A DNA stretch of 64,000 bases, taken from Bacteroidetes bacterium HLUCCA01 (GTDB lineage: Bacteria; Bacteroidota; Rhodothermia; Balneolales; HLUCCA01). Where the stretch lies: positions 1 to 64,000 of the forward strand of contig LIHN01000005.1 of NCBI GenBank assembly GCA_001314545.1. Direction: 5' to 3'. Below the pieces are notes generated by a model. It had not been told where the DNA came from. It was given only the letters and a program-made list of their open reading frames with translations, and searched no databases. A program made the position numbers and the translations under genes. Within the stretch, counting starts at the first letter, position 1. Each line of letters starts with the position of its first letter. Below are positions 1 through 8,835 of this stretch, piece after piece.

Positions 1-124
1 CAATGGCTTTGTACGGGGATGGCAGGAAGGTTTGATTATCCTTCCAACGTGCGCCGTTATGATGTAAGTCGTTCACGGCTACCTGGCGCTCGGTAACCGG
101 AAACATGAAGTCTTGAAGGTTCAT
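1..124 (-). CDS. N-terminus of an uncharacterised protein, truncated by window start (MNLQDFMFPVTERQVAVNDLHHNGARWKDNQTFLPSPYKAI...)
   Basis: Open frame on the minus strand from ATG (complement of 122-124) to the window edge; missing from the ORF track because it has no stop. Confidence 0.5.
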   Translation of the reverse strand, partial: MNLQDFMFPVTERQVAVNDLHHNGARWKDNQTFLPSPYKAI

Positions 125-403
125 GGTATAAGAGATTTGGTGAGTATTAATGAGCAAGGCTCATTGTTCTTATACCAGAAACGGGGCGAGATTAGGGGAG
201 TGGCGAAGTGGGGAAAGTTGTAAGTCTTGTTGGAGGTTGGATGCTACTGTTTGTATTTTCTTGAAAAGACGACCGTTGCTCAGGTTATAATTTTCGCCAC
301 TTCGCCACTTTGGGGAGCTAGTGCGTGCCTCGATTGAGTTGGAATGTGCGGAAAGCAAATGATGATTATGTGATGAATAGAAATTGCTAATGTGGATAAA
401 AAC

Positions 404-429
404 GCATACACTTATAAGTAAATGTATGC
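404..429. promoter_or_regulatory. Inverted repeat GCATACA-N12-TGTATGC upstream of abiE, candidate AbiEi operator
   Basis: Perfect 7-bp arms read directly, 16 nt upstream of the AbiEi start codon. Confidence 0.45.
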
Positions 430-444
430 ACTTTAATCCATGTC

Positions 445-1062
445 ATGTACACTTCAAAAGAAATTATTCGGAAAGCACTTGGTGTCTTTGAAAATAGGGG
501 TGGAATTCTAAGAACGTCAGAAGCTCTATCAGCCGGTATACACCCCAGAACGCTATATAAACTCAGAGATGATGGTTATCTCACAAAATTAGACCGGGGC
601 CTTTATACACTGGCCGCAGATTTTACGCTTTCCAATCCAGATATTGCAATTGTTGCAGCCAGGGTTCCCAATGCAAAAATTTGTCTGCTATCGGCGCTCG
701 ACTTTCATGAAATGACCAAAGAGATTCCTCATAGAGTTCATATCGCCATCGCACGAACTCAAAGAAATCCAAAGATAGATTACCCACCTGTTGAGGTATA
801 TCGATTTACCGATGAAAGCTTTACCGAAGGTGTAGAAAAGCATGAAATTGACGGACAAACAATCCAGGTCTATAGTCCGGCCAAAACTATTGCAGACTGT
901 TTCAAATTCAGAAACAAGATTGGCAAACAAATTGCTCTTGAAGCGCTCCAAACGGGACTTTACCAGAAAAAAATAGCAGTAAAAGAAATTCTGAAATATG
1001 CTAAAATCTGCAGAGTTGAAAAGATTCTGAAGCCCTATCTGGAAGCAAGTGTAAATGGATAA
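445..1062 (+). CDS. abiEi: AbiEi-like antitoxin / transcriptional regulator (type IV TA)
   Basis: N-terminal winged-helix (GILRTSEALSAGIHPRTLYKLRDDGYLTKLDRGLYTL); overlaps the AbiEii-like gene by 8 nt. Confidence 0.85.
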   Translation: MYTSKEIIRKALGVFENRGGILRTSEALSAGIHPRTLYKLRDDGYLTKLDRGLYTLAADFTLSNPDIAIVAARVPNAKICLLSALDFHEMTKEIPHRVHIAIARTQRNPKIDYPPVEVYRFTDESFTEGVEKHEIDGQTIQVYSPAKTIADCFKFRNKIGKQIALEALQTGLYQKKIAVKEILKYAKICRVEKILKPYLEASVNG

Positions 1063-1969
1063 AGATAAAAAACGAAAAGCCGCATCCGTTCATCAAAAAC
1101 TTTTGAACAAAGCACGTGAATCAAACCGTCCGTTCAATGAACTTCTTCAGTATTACGCTATGGAGAGGTTTCTGTACAGAGTGAGCCGGTCTGAATATGT
1201 TGAACAATTCATACTGAAGGGAGCACTGCTGCTACGCATGTCAGGCATATCAGAAATACGTTCTACTCGTGATATTGATTTCCTGGGCACGAATGATTCA
1301 GGTATTGAAAAAATGAAAAGGGTAGTAGCGAATTGCTGTACTGTTCAGGTAGCAGAGGATGGTCTGGAATTTCATTCCAATGATATCGAAGCCGATGAAA
1401 TCAGAGAAAATAATGTGTATCAGGGCTATCGATTCAGGATAAGAGGAAATCTTGGTAATGCGAAGATCTATATTCAGATTGATATGGGTTTTGGTGACAT
1501 CGTCACACCAGATCCGATTTGGGTTGAGTTTCCGACCGTGTTGGATGAGGAAAATCCAATTATTCGAGCTTATACACTGGAAACGGCTATAGCTGAGAAG
1601 TATCAGGCTATGATCGACCTTGACCTTCTTAACAGTCGTATGAAAGATTTTTATGATATCTGGTTTTTGAGTAGTAACCTAAGTTTTGATGGTACTATAC
1701 TGCAAGAAGCGATAAAACAGACTTTTGACAGAAGAAAGACCGATGTCCCTACGGAGAAACCATTCGTCTTTAAAGAGCTTTTTTATGCAGATAAAAATAA
1801 AGTCACTCAATGGCGAGCCTTTATAAAGAAAATAGGCCAGGAAGATTTGCCATCCGACTTTCGAACTGTTATGGAGCGGTTGGATAAGTTTTTATGGTCA
1901 CCGACAGAGTGCTTGGTACGAGGAGAACACTTTGCGAGGGTATGGTTTCCGAATGAGGGATGGGAATAG
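1055..1969 (+). CDS. abiEii: AbiEii-like nucleotidyltransferase toxin
   Basis: KGALLLR...RSTRDIDFLG and EKYQAMIDLDLLNSRMKDFYDIWFL motifs of the AbiEii/DUF1814 family; partner of the upstream gene. Confidence 0.88.
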   Translation: MDKDKKRKAASVHQKLLNKARESNRPFNELLQYYAMERFLYRVSRSEYVEQFILKGALLLRMSGISEIRSTRDIDFLGTNDSGIEKMKRVVANCCTVQVAEDGLEFHSNDIEADEIRENNVYQGYRFRIRGNLGNAKIYIQIDMGFGDIVTPDPIWVEFPTVLDEENPIIRAYTLETAIAEKYQAMIDLDLLNSRMKDFYDIWFLSSNLSFDGTILQEAIKQTFDRRKTDVPTEKPFVFKELFYADKNKVTQWRAFIKKIGQEDLPSDFRTVMERLDKFLWSPTECLVRGEHFARVWFPNEGWE

Positions 1970-2059
1970 TGAATTCCCGTTTTTTATTTATCTGGTAGTC
2001 GATTTGGTAGTCAGTATTTTTAAAATGCCCTTAATGAAGTATTTAAGCTTGATTTTCAT

Positions 2060-2109
2060 CTGACTACGGATCAGAAGGTATGGGGTTCGAATCCCTACGG
2101 GTGTACCAG
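2060..2109 (+). pseudogene. 3' fragment of tRNA-Arg (ACG): anticodon arm to CCA, no 5' half (att site remnant)
   Basis: TCTGA/TCAGA stem with loop CTACGGA (anticodon ACG), T-arm TGGGG-TTCGAAT-CCCTA, 3' CGGGTGT-A-CCA; no D-arm or 5' acceptor strand upstream. Confidence 0.8.
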
Positions 2110-2161
2110 CAACATAGCCCTGAATTGCCCAACAACGCGGTTCAGGGCTATTTTTTGTGCA
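2090..2161. repeat. Copy 1 of tRNA-Arg 3' end plus terminator direct repeat
   Basis: Near-identical to 3058-3126 over ~70 bp (GAATCCCTACGGGTGTAC...GCCCAACAACGCGGTTCAGGGCT...TTTTTTGTGC). Confidence 0.9.
2117..2156 (+). terminator. Rho-independent terminator following the tRNA-Arg fragment
   Basis: AGCCCTGAA...TTCAGGGCT 9-bp stem followed by ATTTTTT. Confidence 0.85.
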
Positions 2162-2212
2162 AGACCTGACTCTAATTGTCAGACTTGTACAGAACTGCGA
2201 ACTCCACCGTTT

Positions 2213-2512
2213 CTACTTTCTTTTTTCAGGGTTTTGCCTGGTTCCAAATACAGAAAGAATTTGAATTGAGTCCTCTGCAATCCGATAGTATAGTGTATTG
2301 TTTTGATCAACCACCGCTTTGCGAATCTTTCTACCTGTGTTAAAGGTGGGAAAAATATCTGGATGACGGGATATGATTTCAAGAGTCTTATCGACAGCAT
2401 TTGCGAATTGAATCAATTCACTCACTGTCCAGTTTTCTTCTAAATACTTTATCGTATCCGATAATTCAGACAACGCATGGTCTGTCCACAGGATTTTAAA
2501 GCCACTTGGCAT
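2213..2512 (-). CDS. RelE/ParE-type toxin (plasmid stabilisation family)
   Basis: FKILWTDHALSELSDTIKYLEENWT...NTLYYRIAEDSIQILSVFGTRQNPEK pattern; overlaps upstream antitoxin gene. Confidence 0.85.
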   Translation of the reverse strand: MPSGFKILWTDHALSELSDTIKYLEENWTVSELIQFANAVDKTLEIISRHPDIFPTFNTGRKIRKAVVDQNNTLYYRIAEDSIQILSVFGTRQNPEKRK

Positions 2513-2729
2513 ATATCTTTCTGACTTGATCGTGGTCTTTCAGCTTGCCGGCATCAGCATCATCAATTCCCTTATTGATGGACTCCTTTTCAGCAGCTGA
2601 TAAACGCTCCCAGTACGCTTCTTTTTCACTGTCCCGAATGGCCAGCAGTTTCTCAATGATAGTTGGGCTATCAATGGTTGAGAGCCATTGAATCAATTCA
2701 AGTTTTGTCGTTTGCAGGTTGTTTTCCAT
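2496..2729 (-). CDS. Putative antitoxin paired with the RelE/ParE toxin
   Basis: 77-aa ORF from ATG at 2729 (MENNLQTTKLELIQWLSTIDSPTIIEKLLAIRDSEK), 17-nt overlap with toxin gene; the longer ORF to 2870 is probably N-terminal over-extension. Confidence 0.7.
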   Translation of the reverse strand: MENNLQTTKLELIQWLSTIDSPTIIEKLLAIRDSEKEAYWERLSAAEKESINKGIDDADAGKLKDHDQVRKIYAKWL

Positions 2730-3057
2730 GGTTAAAAACTTACGGGTCGTATAAGATTCTGTGGTCAATTCTTGCCCAACTTGTAATACAGGCAATAAAT
2801 GCATGCTCTTGATGACGTCATTGGCCTGTAGCAAATGCATATAAATATCATCGAAATAACGAATCCGCATTCTGCTATAACTTGCAAATAATCATCATCT
2901 ATAATCAAATTTGATCAATTCGTTTCAGATAAACAACTTAATTGCCGCTGAATGACGTCATTTATACTTCCAGGCAGCGACGATTAAAATTCACCTTGTT
3001 TGTTCAAACGCTTAAAATGCACCCTTAATGCCCATTTAATGGAGACGGTAATGCCAG

Positions 3058-3126
3058 GAATCCCTACGGGTGTACTTTACATAGCCATGAATTGCCCAAC
3101 AACGCGGTTCAGGGCTTTTTTTGTGC
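3058..3126. repeat. Copy 2 (degenerate) of tRNA-Arg 3' end plus terminator direct repeat
   Basis: GAATCCCTACGGGTGTACTTTACATAGCCATGAATTGCCCAACAACGCGGTTCAGGGCTTTTTTTGTGC. Confidence 0.88.
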
Positions 3127-3384
3127 CGGATCACATCCCATGTACGTATTTACAGATTATTTCAAACGATGGGGGGTGTTGTGGGGTTATATTTAGTCAA
3201 CGCCGTTCAGATGCCTGCACGCAATCCGGCACCACGTTTCGCCGGCCGTAAACGCAGGCAACATAATCAGGAACCGGTGCTTCGACTCTAATACTGTCCC
3301 TAATTTAATGTTGGTCAATTCCAGCTCTATCCACTGTAGAGCCAGGTTTTGACGCTGCTACCCCTAATTTAACCCCTTAAAACC

Positions 3385-3771
3385 ATGATGGTTAACGTTT
3401 CTCTCTTCTACAGTGTGATTTTTATTGCCATTGGCGTAGTTGCCTGGGCAGTGACCGGTATGGAACAGGCTACAGCCCTGATCCCGGCCTATTTTGGTGC
3501 GCTGGTACTTGTTTTTGCTGTGATTTCCCGACTTAAAGAAGGACTTCGACGCCACCTCATGCACGCAGCCATGGCTATTGTCCTGCTCGGTCTGCTGGGA
3601 TCGGTGGGCGGACTCTTCCGCTTTATCGGCTCGCTGTTCACCGGTGCTGAGCTGGCCCGACCAGCGGCTGTTTATGCACAGAGCGTCTTCGCTGTAGCCA
3701 GCATGGGCTATCTGTATGCCGGCATCCGTTCGTTTATTGACGCCCGCAAACAACGCGAAGCACAGGCCTGA
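3385..3771 (+). CDS. Small integral membrane protein (~4 TM segments)
   Basis: Alternating hydrophobic segments over 128 aa. Confidence 0.65.
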   Translation: MMVNVSLFYSVIFIAIGVVAWAVTGMEQATALIPAYFGALVLVFAVISRLKEGLRRHLMHAAMAIVLLGLLGSVGGLFRFIGSLFTGAELARPAAVYAQSVFAVASMGYLYAGIRSFIDARKQREAQA

Positions 3772-3871
3772 CCTGCCCGAAGTGCCGGTCAAGGCCTCCG
3801 GGCAGACAGGATAATCAGGCACGGTTCACGCAATGGGTGGATAATCGCGCGAACCGTCCAGTATTCCGCGT

Positions 3872-6800
3872 TTATTTCACCAGACTCATCTTGCGGGTGA
3901 GCACCGTGTTTCCGGTCTGCAGCCGGTACAGGTACACACCGCTGGCCAGCCTCGACCCGTCGAAGCGGACAACATGATACCCGGCCTGAAATCGGGTGTC
4001 GGCAACCTCGCTTACCAGTCTGCCGGTTACATCGTATACCGAAATCCGCACCTGGTCCGATTCCGGTAACCCGAAGCGAATGCTGGTCGACGGATTAAAC
4101 GGGTTGGGATAGTTTTGCGAGAGCTCAACCTGAGCCGGAAGCTCCATCCCGCCGTCCAGACTGACCGGACCGCTTACAAAGGTCTGCTCTTCGGCAAAGG
4201 CCGATCCATTATGCAGGTTGTCAATGGCCTGCACGCTCCAATAATAGGTGGTGTTGGGCTGCAGATCGCGCAGGACCACCGAGGTGGCACCACCCACATT
4301 CCCGGGCCGGGCTACCAGCCGCTTCCCGGTATCCAGCGCCAGAGCGCTGATGACGTCGTTCCCGCCGGGCTCCGTACCCACGCGCAGGTTGTAAGTCACG
4401 CCGGAAGCCGGCGTGGTGCCCGCCTCACCGCCATCCCAGCTTAAGGTTACAAACTGATCAGGATCAACGGAGAGACCGACCGGCGCACCGGCAGCTTCGT
4501 ACGGCGAGGCTGAGAAATTCCGGTAGAAGGAGGCGACGTTTTCCGCCCCGTTGCTGTCGCTGACCCGTCCACCTGCAAATACATCCGCCCGACCGCTGCC
4601 GAAGACGTCGGCCGCCGCCATCATGCCGCCCGGATAGGCCCCGATTCCCGTCACAGCTGTGAATTCCAGCGAACCGTCACCGGCATTAAGCAGCGCGCTG
4701 GCTGGATCCTGCAACGATTCCGTGCCGCCGTTGATAAGCAGATCGGCGTACCCGTTGCCGCTGATATCTGCCAGCACCGGTCGAACCGCACTGAACCCCT
4801 CGTACACCACGGCATCCCCGAAGGTGCCGTCACCCTGATTCGGGAATATGTGAATGTTGTGCACCGCCGAAGCAATTTCAGTGTCAGGACTAACCACAGC
4901 CACCACATCCGGATACCCGTTGGCGGTGAGGTCGCCCCACAGCGCGTGGTGGATGAAACCCTCGTCGAGCAGCACCACAGACTCGGTAAACGCGCCGGTA
5001 CAGTCGCCTGCGTAGACCGTGAGCTGATCGGTGGAGGTCTCCTCGTCAAGGACCTGCAGCAGCAAATCCGCACATCCATCGTTGTTGAAATCACCGGCTT
5101 CTGCCGAGAGCGCCGGAGGCAGTACGATGTCGGTCAGTTCCAGCGCCCCGTTGCCGATGTGTCGCACGACCCGGGTGCTGTCGTCATCGGTAAAGGAGCC
5201 GGAGGCCACAATGATGCCCATCTCGCCGTTGTTGTTGTAGTCGGTCACGGCCAGGTCGTTCACCCGCATAGAAATCCCGTTTTCGGTGTCGGTGGAGAAG
5301 CTTCCGTCCTGATTGTTCAGACCCACAGCAAGGTAGTCGCCGTTGACATAGGCGGCATCCGGCCATCCGTCGTTGTTGAAATCGCCCCATTCGGCACGAC
5401 TCCCCGGCACCATGTCAGGCTGCTCCACGAACTGTCCGTCGCTCAGCTCAAAAATGGAGACGCCGGCCGCGGGCGTTCCTCCAAACAGCGGTCGGAAGGC
5501 CAGGTCCAGGTTCCCATCGCGGTCGACATCCACCCAGTTCGGATGAAAAGCACCGCTGGCGATGGGTGCAATGAGGTCCTGTACGGTCGCGAACCGGCTG
5601 GCGGCGTTCCAGGAGGTGCTGGTAAACGGCGAGGCGAACCCATGGTGATTGACGGCCGATACCGAAATAACGACCTCCTGACCGGTTTCCAGGGGTGGCA
5701 GGGCGAATTGGGTGAGGAATCCGGCGTTGCCCGGTCCTTTGGTGCGCAGTACGCCGCTGGTGAAGCTCATGGACTCTGTGATGTTGTCAAGGTCTTCTTC
5801 CAGGTCCGAGGTGCTGATGCGTACGTTGTAGGTGAGGGCTTCGGAGGGGGTGATGGCATCGGTGCCGGGATCCCAGCTTGCCACCAGATTCCCTTGCTCG
5901 TTGAGGGCAACCTGCAGGTTTTCCAGTGCGTCCGGACGGGTATAAAGCTGCTGCGGTAATCCGTTGCGGTAGGCGGTGAGCACGGGGTTATTTTTATTGT
6001 CGCTGCCGAAGGCCACAAGCTCCGGTTGTCCGTCGAGGGTGATGTCACCGGCGGTGATGCCGCCCCGACGCATGGCGGGCAGGTCCGGCGTGCTGATACT
6101 GAAGCTGCGCTCGCCCTGGTTTTCGAACAGATAGGATGTGCTGGTCCGGGTGAAATCGTTATCGGCGCTGTACAGGATATCCTGCAGACCGTCATTGTTG
6201 ATGTCGGCGATTTCAATATGGAGGCCGAAACTCCCGGAGATCAGCGTGCTTCGGAAGAAGGTGCGCGAAAAAGTGCCATCCCCGTTGTTCCACCAGATTC
6301 CGATGGGGCTTTCCGCAGTGCCGGACCAGCCGCCGATAACCAGATCCATATGCCCGTCATTGTCCAGATCGCCCATGGCGACGGTTTCCATGAGGGTGCT
6401 GGACGATACCACACTGAGGGGACTGTCGGGATCGGCTTCAAAGGCGCCGTTGCCCAGATTGCGGATCAGCAGATTTTCCGTGCCGCCGCCTGATGCCTGC
6501 AGCCCCACCAGCAGGATGTCTTTGAGGCCGCGGTTGAAGAAGTCGAAGATGAGTACGGCGTTGGCATTGCGCGAGGCAATTTCCGGCAGATCGACCGGCT
6601 CAAACTGCATGTCACCCTGGTTGAGCAGGATGCGGGTGGCCCGGTTGTTATCAAAATAACTGCCTTCCAGTCCGGATAGGACCACGTCCAGCAGACCGTC
6701 GCCGTCGAGGTCGGACCAGGCCGCGGTTCCGCCGATGTCGGGCAGGTTGGAGGGAATCTCCGTGACCGTGCTGCCTACGTCAAAGAAGGCAGCGCGATTG

Positions 6801-8350
6801 GGATCGGCCAGGTCTTCGGGGTACCCGCTGATGAAGAAATACGGCCCGGCGTTACGGTCGGGTCGCACCCAGTGCAGGCCTCCCTGGGGAGCGTACAAGT
6901 CGGCAATGAGCTGGCTGTCATCGGTGAACTGATTGGGTCGGTCGGCGTTGGGAGCGGTCACCAGACGGGTTTGCGGAACCCCCTGCTGGTTGCGGCCCGA
7001 CATCGCAAAGGACATCCCGACGGTGTTGAAGGGCAGGCTCCGGAACCAGGTGAAGGTGGGGAACCAGACCGGGTCGCCGGACAGGGCGCCGTTGAAGTAG
7101 GCGAGGGGTTCAAAGTCGGTATCGATTTCAAAGAGGTAGGACTCCCCGTCCAGGCTGCTGGTGATCCCGCTGAGCAGGATGTTATTTTGCATCGCCACGG
7201 CCGGCTGGTTGTTGGTGAGTCGTTTCAGGCTGCTCATCTCGCCATGGATATCGGTCAGGTGCGACCAGGTGCGGTTGGTTTCGCGCCGGTACAGGTGGGC
7301 TTTGTTCTCCCCGTAGTTCCCGATCAGCAGTCGATCGCCGCTGAGGTGCAGGGAGGTGCCGAAGGTGGTGTTTTCAACAGTGTCTGGTGCACGCAGGGTA
7401 TCCATCGGTGCCCAGGTCTGGTTGGGCATACGGTCGAACAGGTAGACAGCGCCGGTGCTCGCGAAGGTGCCGGAGTCGTTGAGGTTGCTCAGGGCGAAGG
7501 CTGCTCCGGAGCTGGCGATACGTACGTTGCGAATGTTGGTGATCTCCGGTGCGGGAATGGCGATGCGCTGGGATTCGGTGAATTCGGTGCCGCTGATGCG
7601 CAGGATGTGGACATCGGTTTCGGTGAGGACGGCGAAGGTCTGGTGGTCGAGGATGGCGGGGTAGGGGGCGAGGGTGGCGTCAACGCCGGGGACTTCCACG
7701 CGGGTGAGGAAGTCCCAGGTGCCCGAATTCCGGATATAGAGGTAGACCCCGTCATTCAGGGTGCCGGCAATCAGGTAGTTTCCGTCGGTATCGAGGAAGC
7801 CGCCGAATTGGGAGAAGCTGTTTTCATTGGGCTTATCGATGCGCTGGCTGAGGGTCCAGGTGTCGTTGTCATCCAGTTCGAAGACGTAGATCGCCTCGTT
7901 ACGGTCGCCGGAGGCGCCCACGATCAGGGTGTTTCCGTGGAAACGCAGGCTGTTGCCGAAACCGCGACTCAGTTCCAGGTTTCCGGGGGCCAGTTCCTGT
8001 TTCAGGGTGGTGGTGCCGTCCGGGAGGCGTTCGTAGATGAACACCATGCCGGTGCGGTTGGAGGTGCCGGAGGGCGACTGGTTGCCGGCCCCCACGGCGA
8101 TCCATTTTCCGTTGATGGCGTGGGCCGAGCCGACCGCGTTTTGAAACGAGCCTTCCCGCAGCAGGGTTCGCTCGGGTTCGGTTGACAGGGTTGAGGCAGA
8201 TTGGGCGGTGATCGACTGACTGGTGAAGGGGTTGAACCCGTCTATGCGTTGGCGATCGGGTTGGTCTTGTCCGTTTGCAGTTTGGGTTGCCGTCAGTCCG
8301 ACCAGGACCAACAGTGCGAGGGTAATTGAAAAGAGTCGGTTCGTGTGCAT
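3872..8350 (-). CDS. Secreted FG-GAP/VCBS-repeat protein with FN3-like domains and Por-type (T9SS-like) C-terminal sorting domain
   Basis: Signal peptide; repeated DxDxDGxxD blocks (DLDGDGLLDVVLSG, DLDNDGHMDLVIGG); two FN3-like stretches; C-terminus NYPNPFNPSTSIRFGLPESDQVRISVYDVTGRLV...GVYLYRLQTGNTVLTRKMSLVK. Confidence 0.88.
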   Translation of the reverse strand: MHTNRLFSITLALLVLVGLTATQTANGQDQPDRQRIDGFNPFTSQSITAQSASTLSTEPERTLLREGSFQNAVGSAHAINGKWIAVGAGNQSPSGTSNRTGMVFIYERLPDGTTTLKQELAPGNLELSRGFGNSLRFHGNTLIVGASGDRNEAIYVFELDDNDTWTLSQRIDKPNENSFSQFGGFLDTDGNYLIAGTLNDGVYLYIRNSGTWDFLTRVEVPGVDATLAPYPAILDHQTFAVLTETDVHILRISGTEFTESQRIAIPAPEITNIRNVRIASSGAAFALSNLNDSGTFASTGAVYLFDRMPNQTWAPMDTLRAPDTVENTTFGTSLHLSGDRLLIGNYGENKAHLYRRETNRTWSHLTDIHGEMSSLKRLTNNQPAVAMQNNILLSGITSSLDGESYLFEIDTDFEPLAYFNGALSGDPVWFPTFTWFRSLPFNTVGMSFAMSGRNQQGVPQTRLVTAPNADRPNQFTDDSQLIADLYAPQGGLHWVRPDRNAGPYFFISGYPEDLADPNRAAFFDVGSTVTEIPSNLPDIGGTAAWSDLDGDGLLDVVLSGLEGSYFDNNRATRILLNQGDMQFEPVDLPEIASRNANAVLIFDFFNRGLKDILLVGLQASGGGTENLLIRNLGNGAFEADPDSPLSVVSSSTLMETVAMGDLDNDGHMDLVIGGWSGTAESPIGIWWNNGDGTFSRTFFRSTLISGSFGLHIEIADINNDGLQDILYSADNDFTRTSTSYLFENQGERSFSISTPDLPAMRRGGITAGDITLDGQPELVAFGSDNKNNPVLTAYRNGLPQQLYTRPDALENLQVALNEQGNLVASWDPGTDAITPSEALTYNVRISTSDLEEDLDNITESMSFTSGVLRTKGPGNAGFLTQFALPPLETGQEVVISVSAVNHHGFASPFTSTSWNAASRFATVQDLIAPIASGAFHPNWVDVDRDGNLDLAFRPLFGGTPAAGVSIFELSDGQFVEQPDMVPGSRAEWGDFNNDGWPDAAYVNGDYLAVGLNNQDGSFSTDTENGISMRVNDLAVTDYNNNGEMGIIVASGSFTDDDSTRVVRHIGNGALELTDIVLPPALSAEAGDFNNDGCADLLLQVLDEETSTDQLTVYAGDCTGAFTESVVLLDEGFIHHALWGDLTANGYPDVVAVVSPDTEIASAVHNIHIFPNQGDGTFGDAVVYEGFSAVRPVLADISGNGYADLLINGGTESLQDPASALLNAGDGSLEFTAVTGIGAYPGGMMAAADVFGSGRADVFAGGRVSDSNGAENVASFYRNFSASPYEAAGAPVGLSVDPDQFVTLSWDGGEAGTTPASGVTYNLRVGTEPGGNDVISALALDTGKRLVARPGNVGGATSVVLRDLQPNTTYYWSVQAIDNLHNGSAFAEEQTFVSGPVSLDGGMELPAQVELSQNYPNPFNPSTSIRFGLPESDQVRISVYDVTGRLVSEVADTRFQAGYHVVRFDGSRLASGVYLYRLQTGNTVLTRKMSLVK

Positions 8351-8504
8351 GAATATGAGCTTGGATTCAGGGTTTTTCCTTCTATCCTCTCAAGCGCATA
8401 ATCTGTTCGGGGAGCGACATGGCTCTTGTCGGCACCTAGATTTTATGGTCCGGTGCAGGACTCAGGGCCGGGGCACGGATTGGTCTCGTACTCGCATCCC
8501 CGGC

Positions 8505-8798
8505 TCACCATCGCTCCCGGACGCCGAGCTCTTTGGGCGATGCCAGCAGGCTGAAATGGGTGTGGGCGGTGCTGTACAGGACATCTGGCAGGATGATTGC
8601 CAGCACGGCACCGGCAGCAATGGCATTGGGCCCGATGAAATTGGTGCCGAATTTGCGGTCCGGATTGTGGCGGGTGGCATAGGCGAAGTTGTACCAGGAC
8701 AGCGCGGCTATACCCGTGGTCACTGCCAGCAGTTCAGGCTGGTCGTTCAGCGCCGCAGGAATGCTGCCCAGGGCGGTGAGTGCGTAGAATCCACACAT
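8505..8798 (-). CDS. Small hypothetical membrane protein
   Basis: Hydrophobic ORF; internal ATG at 8798 preferred because the longer ORF overlaps the next gene. Confidence 0.45.
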   Translation of the reverse strand: MCGFYALTALGSIPAALNDQPELLAVTTGIAALSWYNFAYATRHNPDRKFGTNFIGPNAIAAGAVLAIILPDVLYSTAHTHFSLLASPKELGVRERW

Positions 8799-8835
8799 CG
8801 GATGATACGGAATCCGGTGTGCTATTGAAAACCAT

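Noticed and set aside
170-358. 62-aa ORF near the left edge
   Set aside because: Overlaps an inverted repeat, low plausibility, no motif
2496-2870. N-terminally extended antitoxin ORF
   Set aside because: Extension likely just open frame upstream; start at 2729 gives a normal-size antitoxin
3000-3251. 83-aa ORF spanning the second tRNA-Arg remnant
   Set aside because: Runs through a non-coding repeat and terminator; no coding evidence
6872-8185. 437-aa plus-strand ORF antisense to the FG-GAP protein (also 4850-5959, 6026-6493)
   Set aside because: Shadow ORFs in a GC-rich codon-biased gene; Gly/Val/His-rich compositions without recognisable domains; the opposite strand has a clear multi-domain protein
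8399-8500. Possible tandem repeat upstream of the FG-GAP gene
   Set aside because: Only short partial matches (CCGGTGCAGGACTCA/CCGGGGCACGGA), not convincingly periodic
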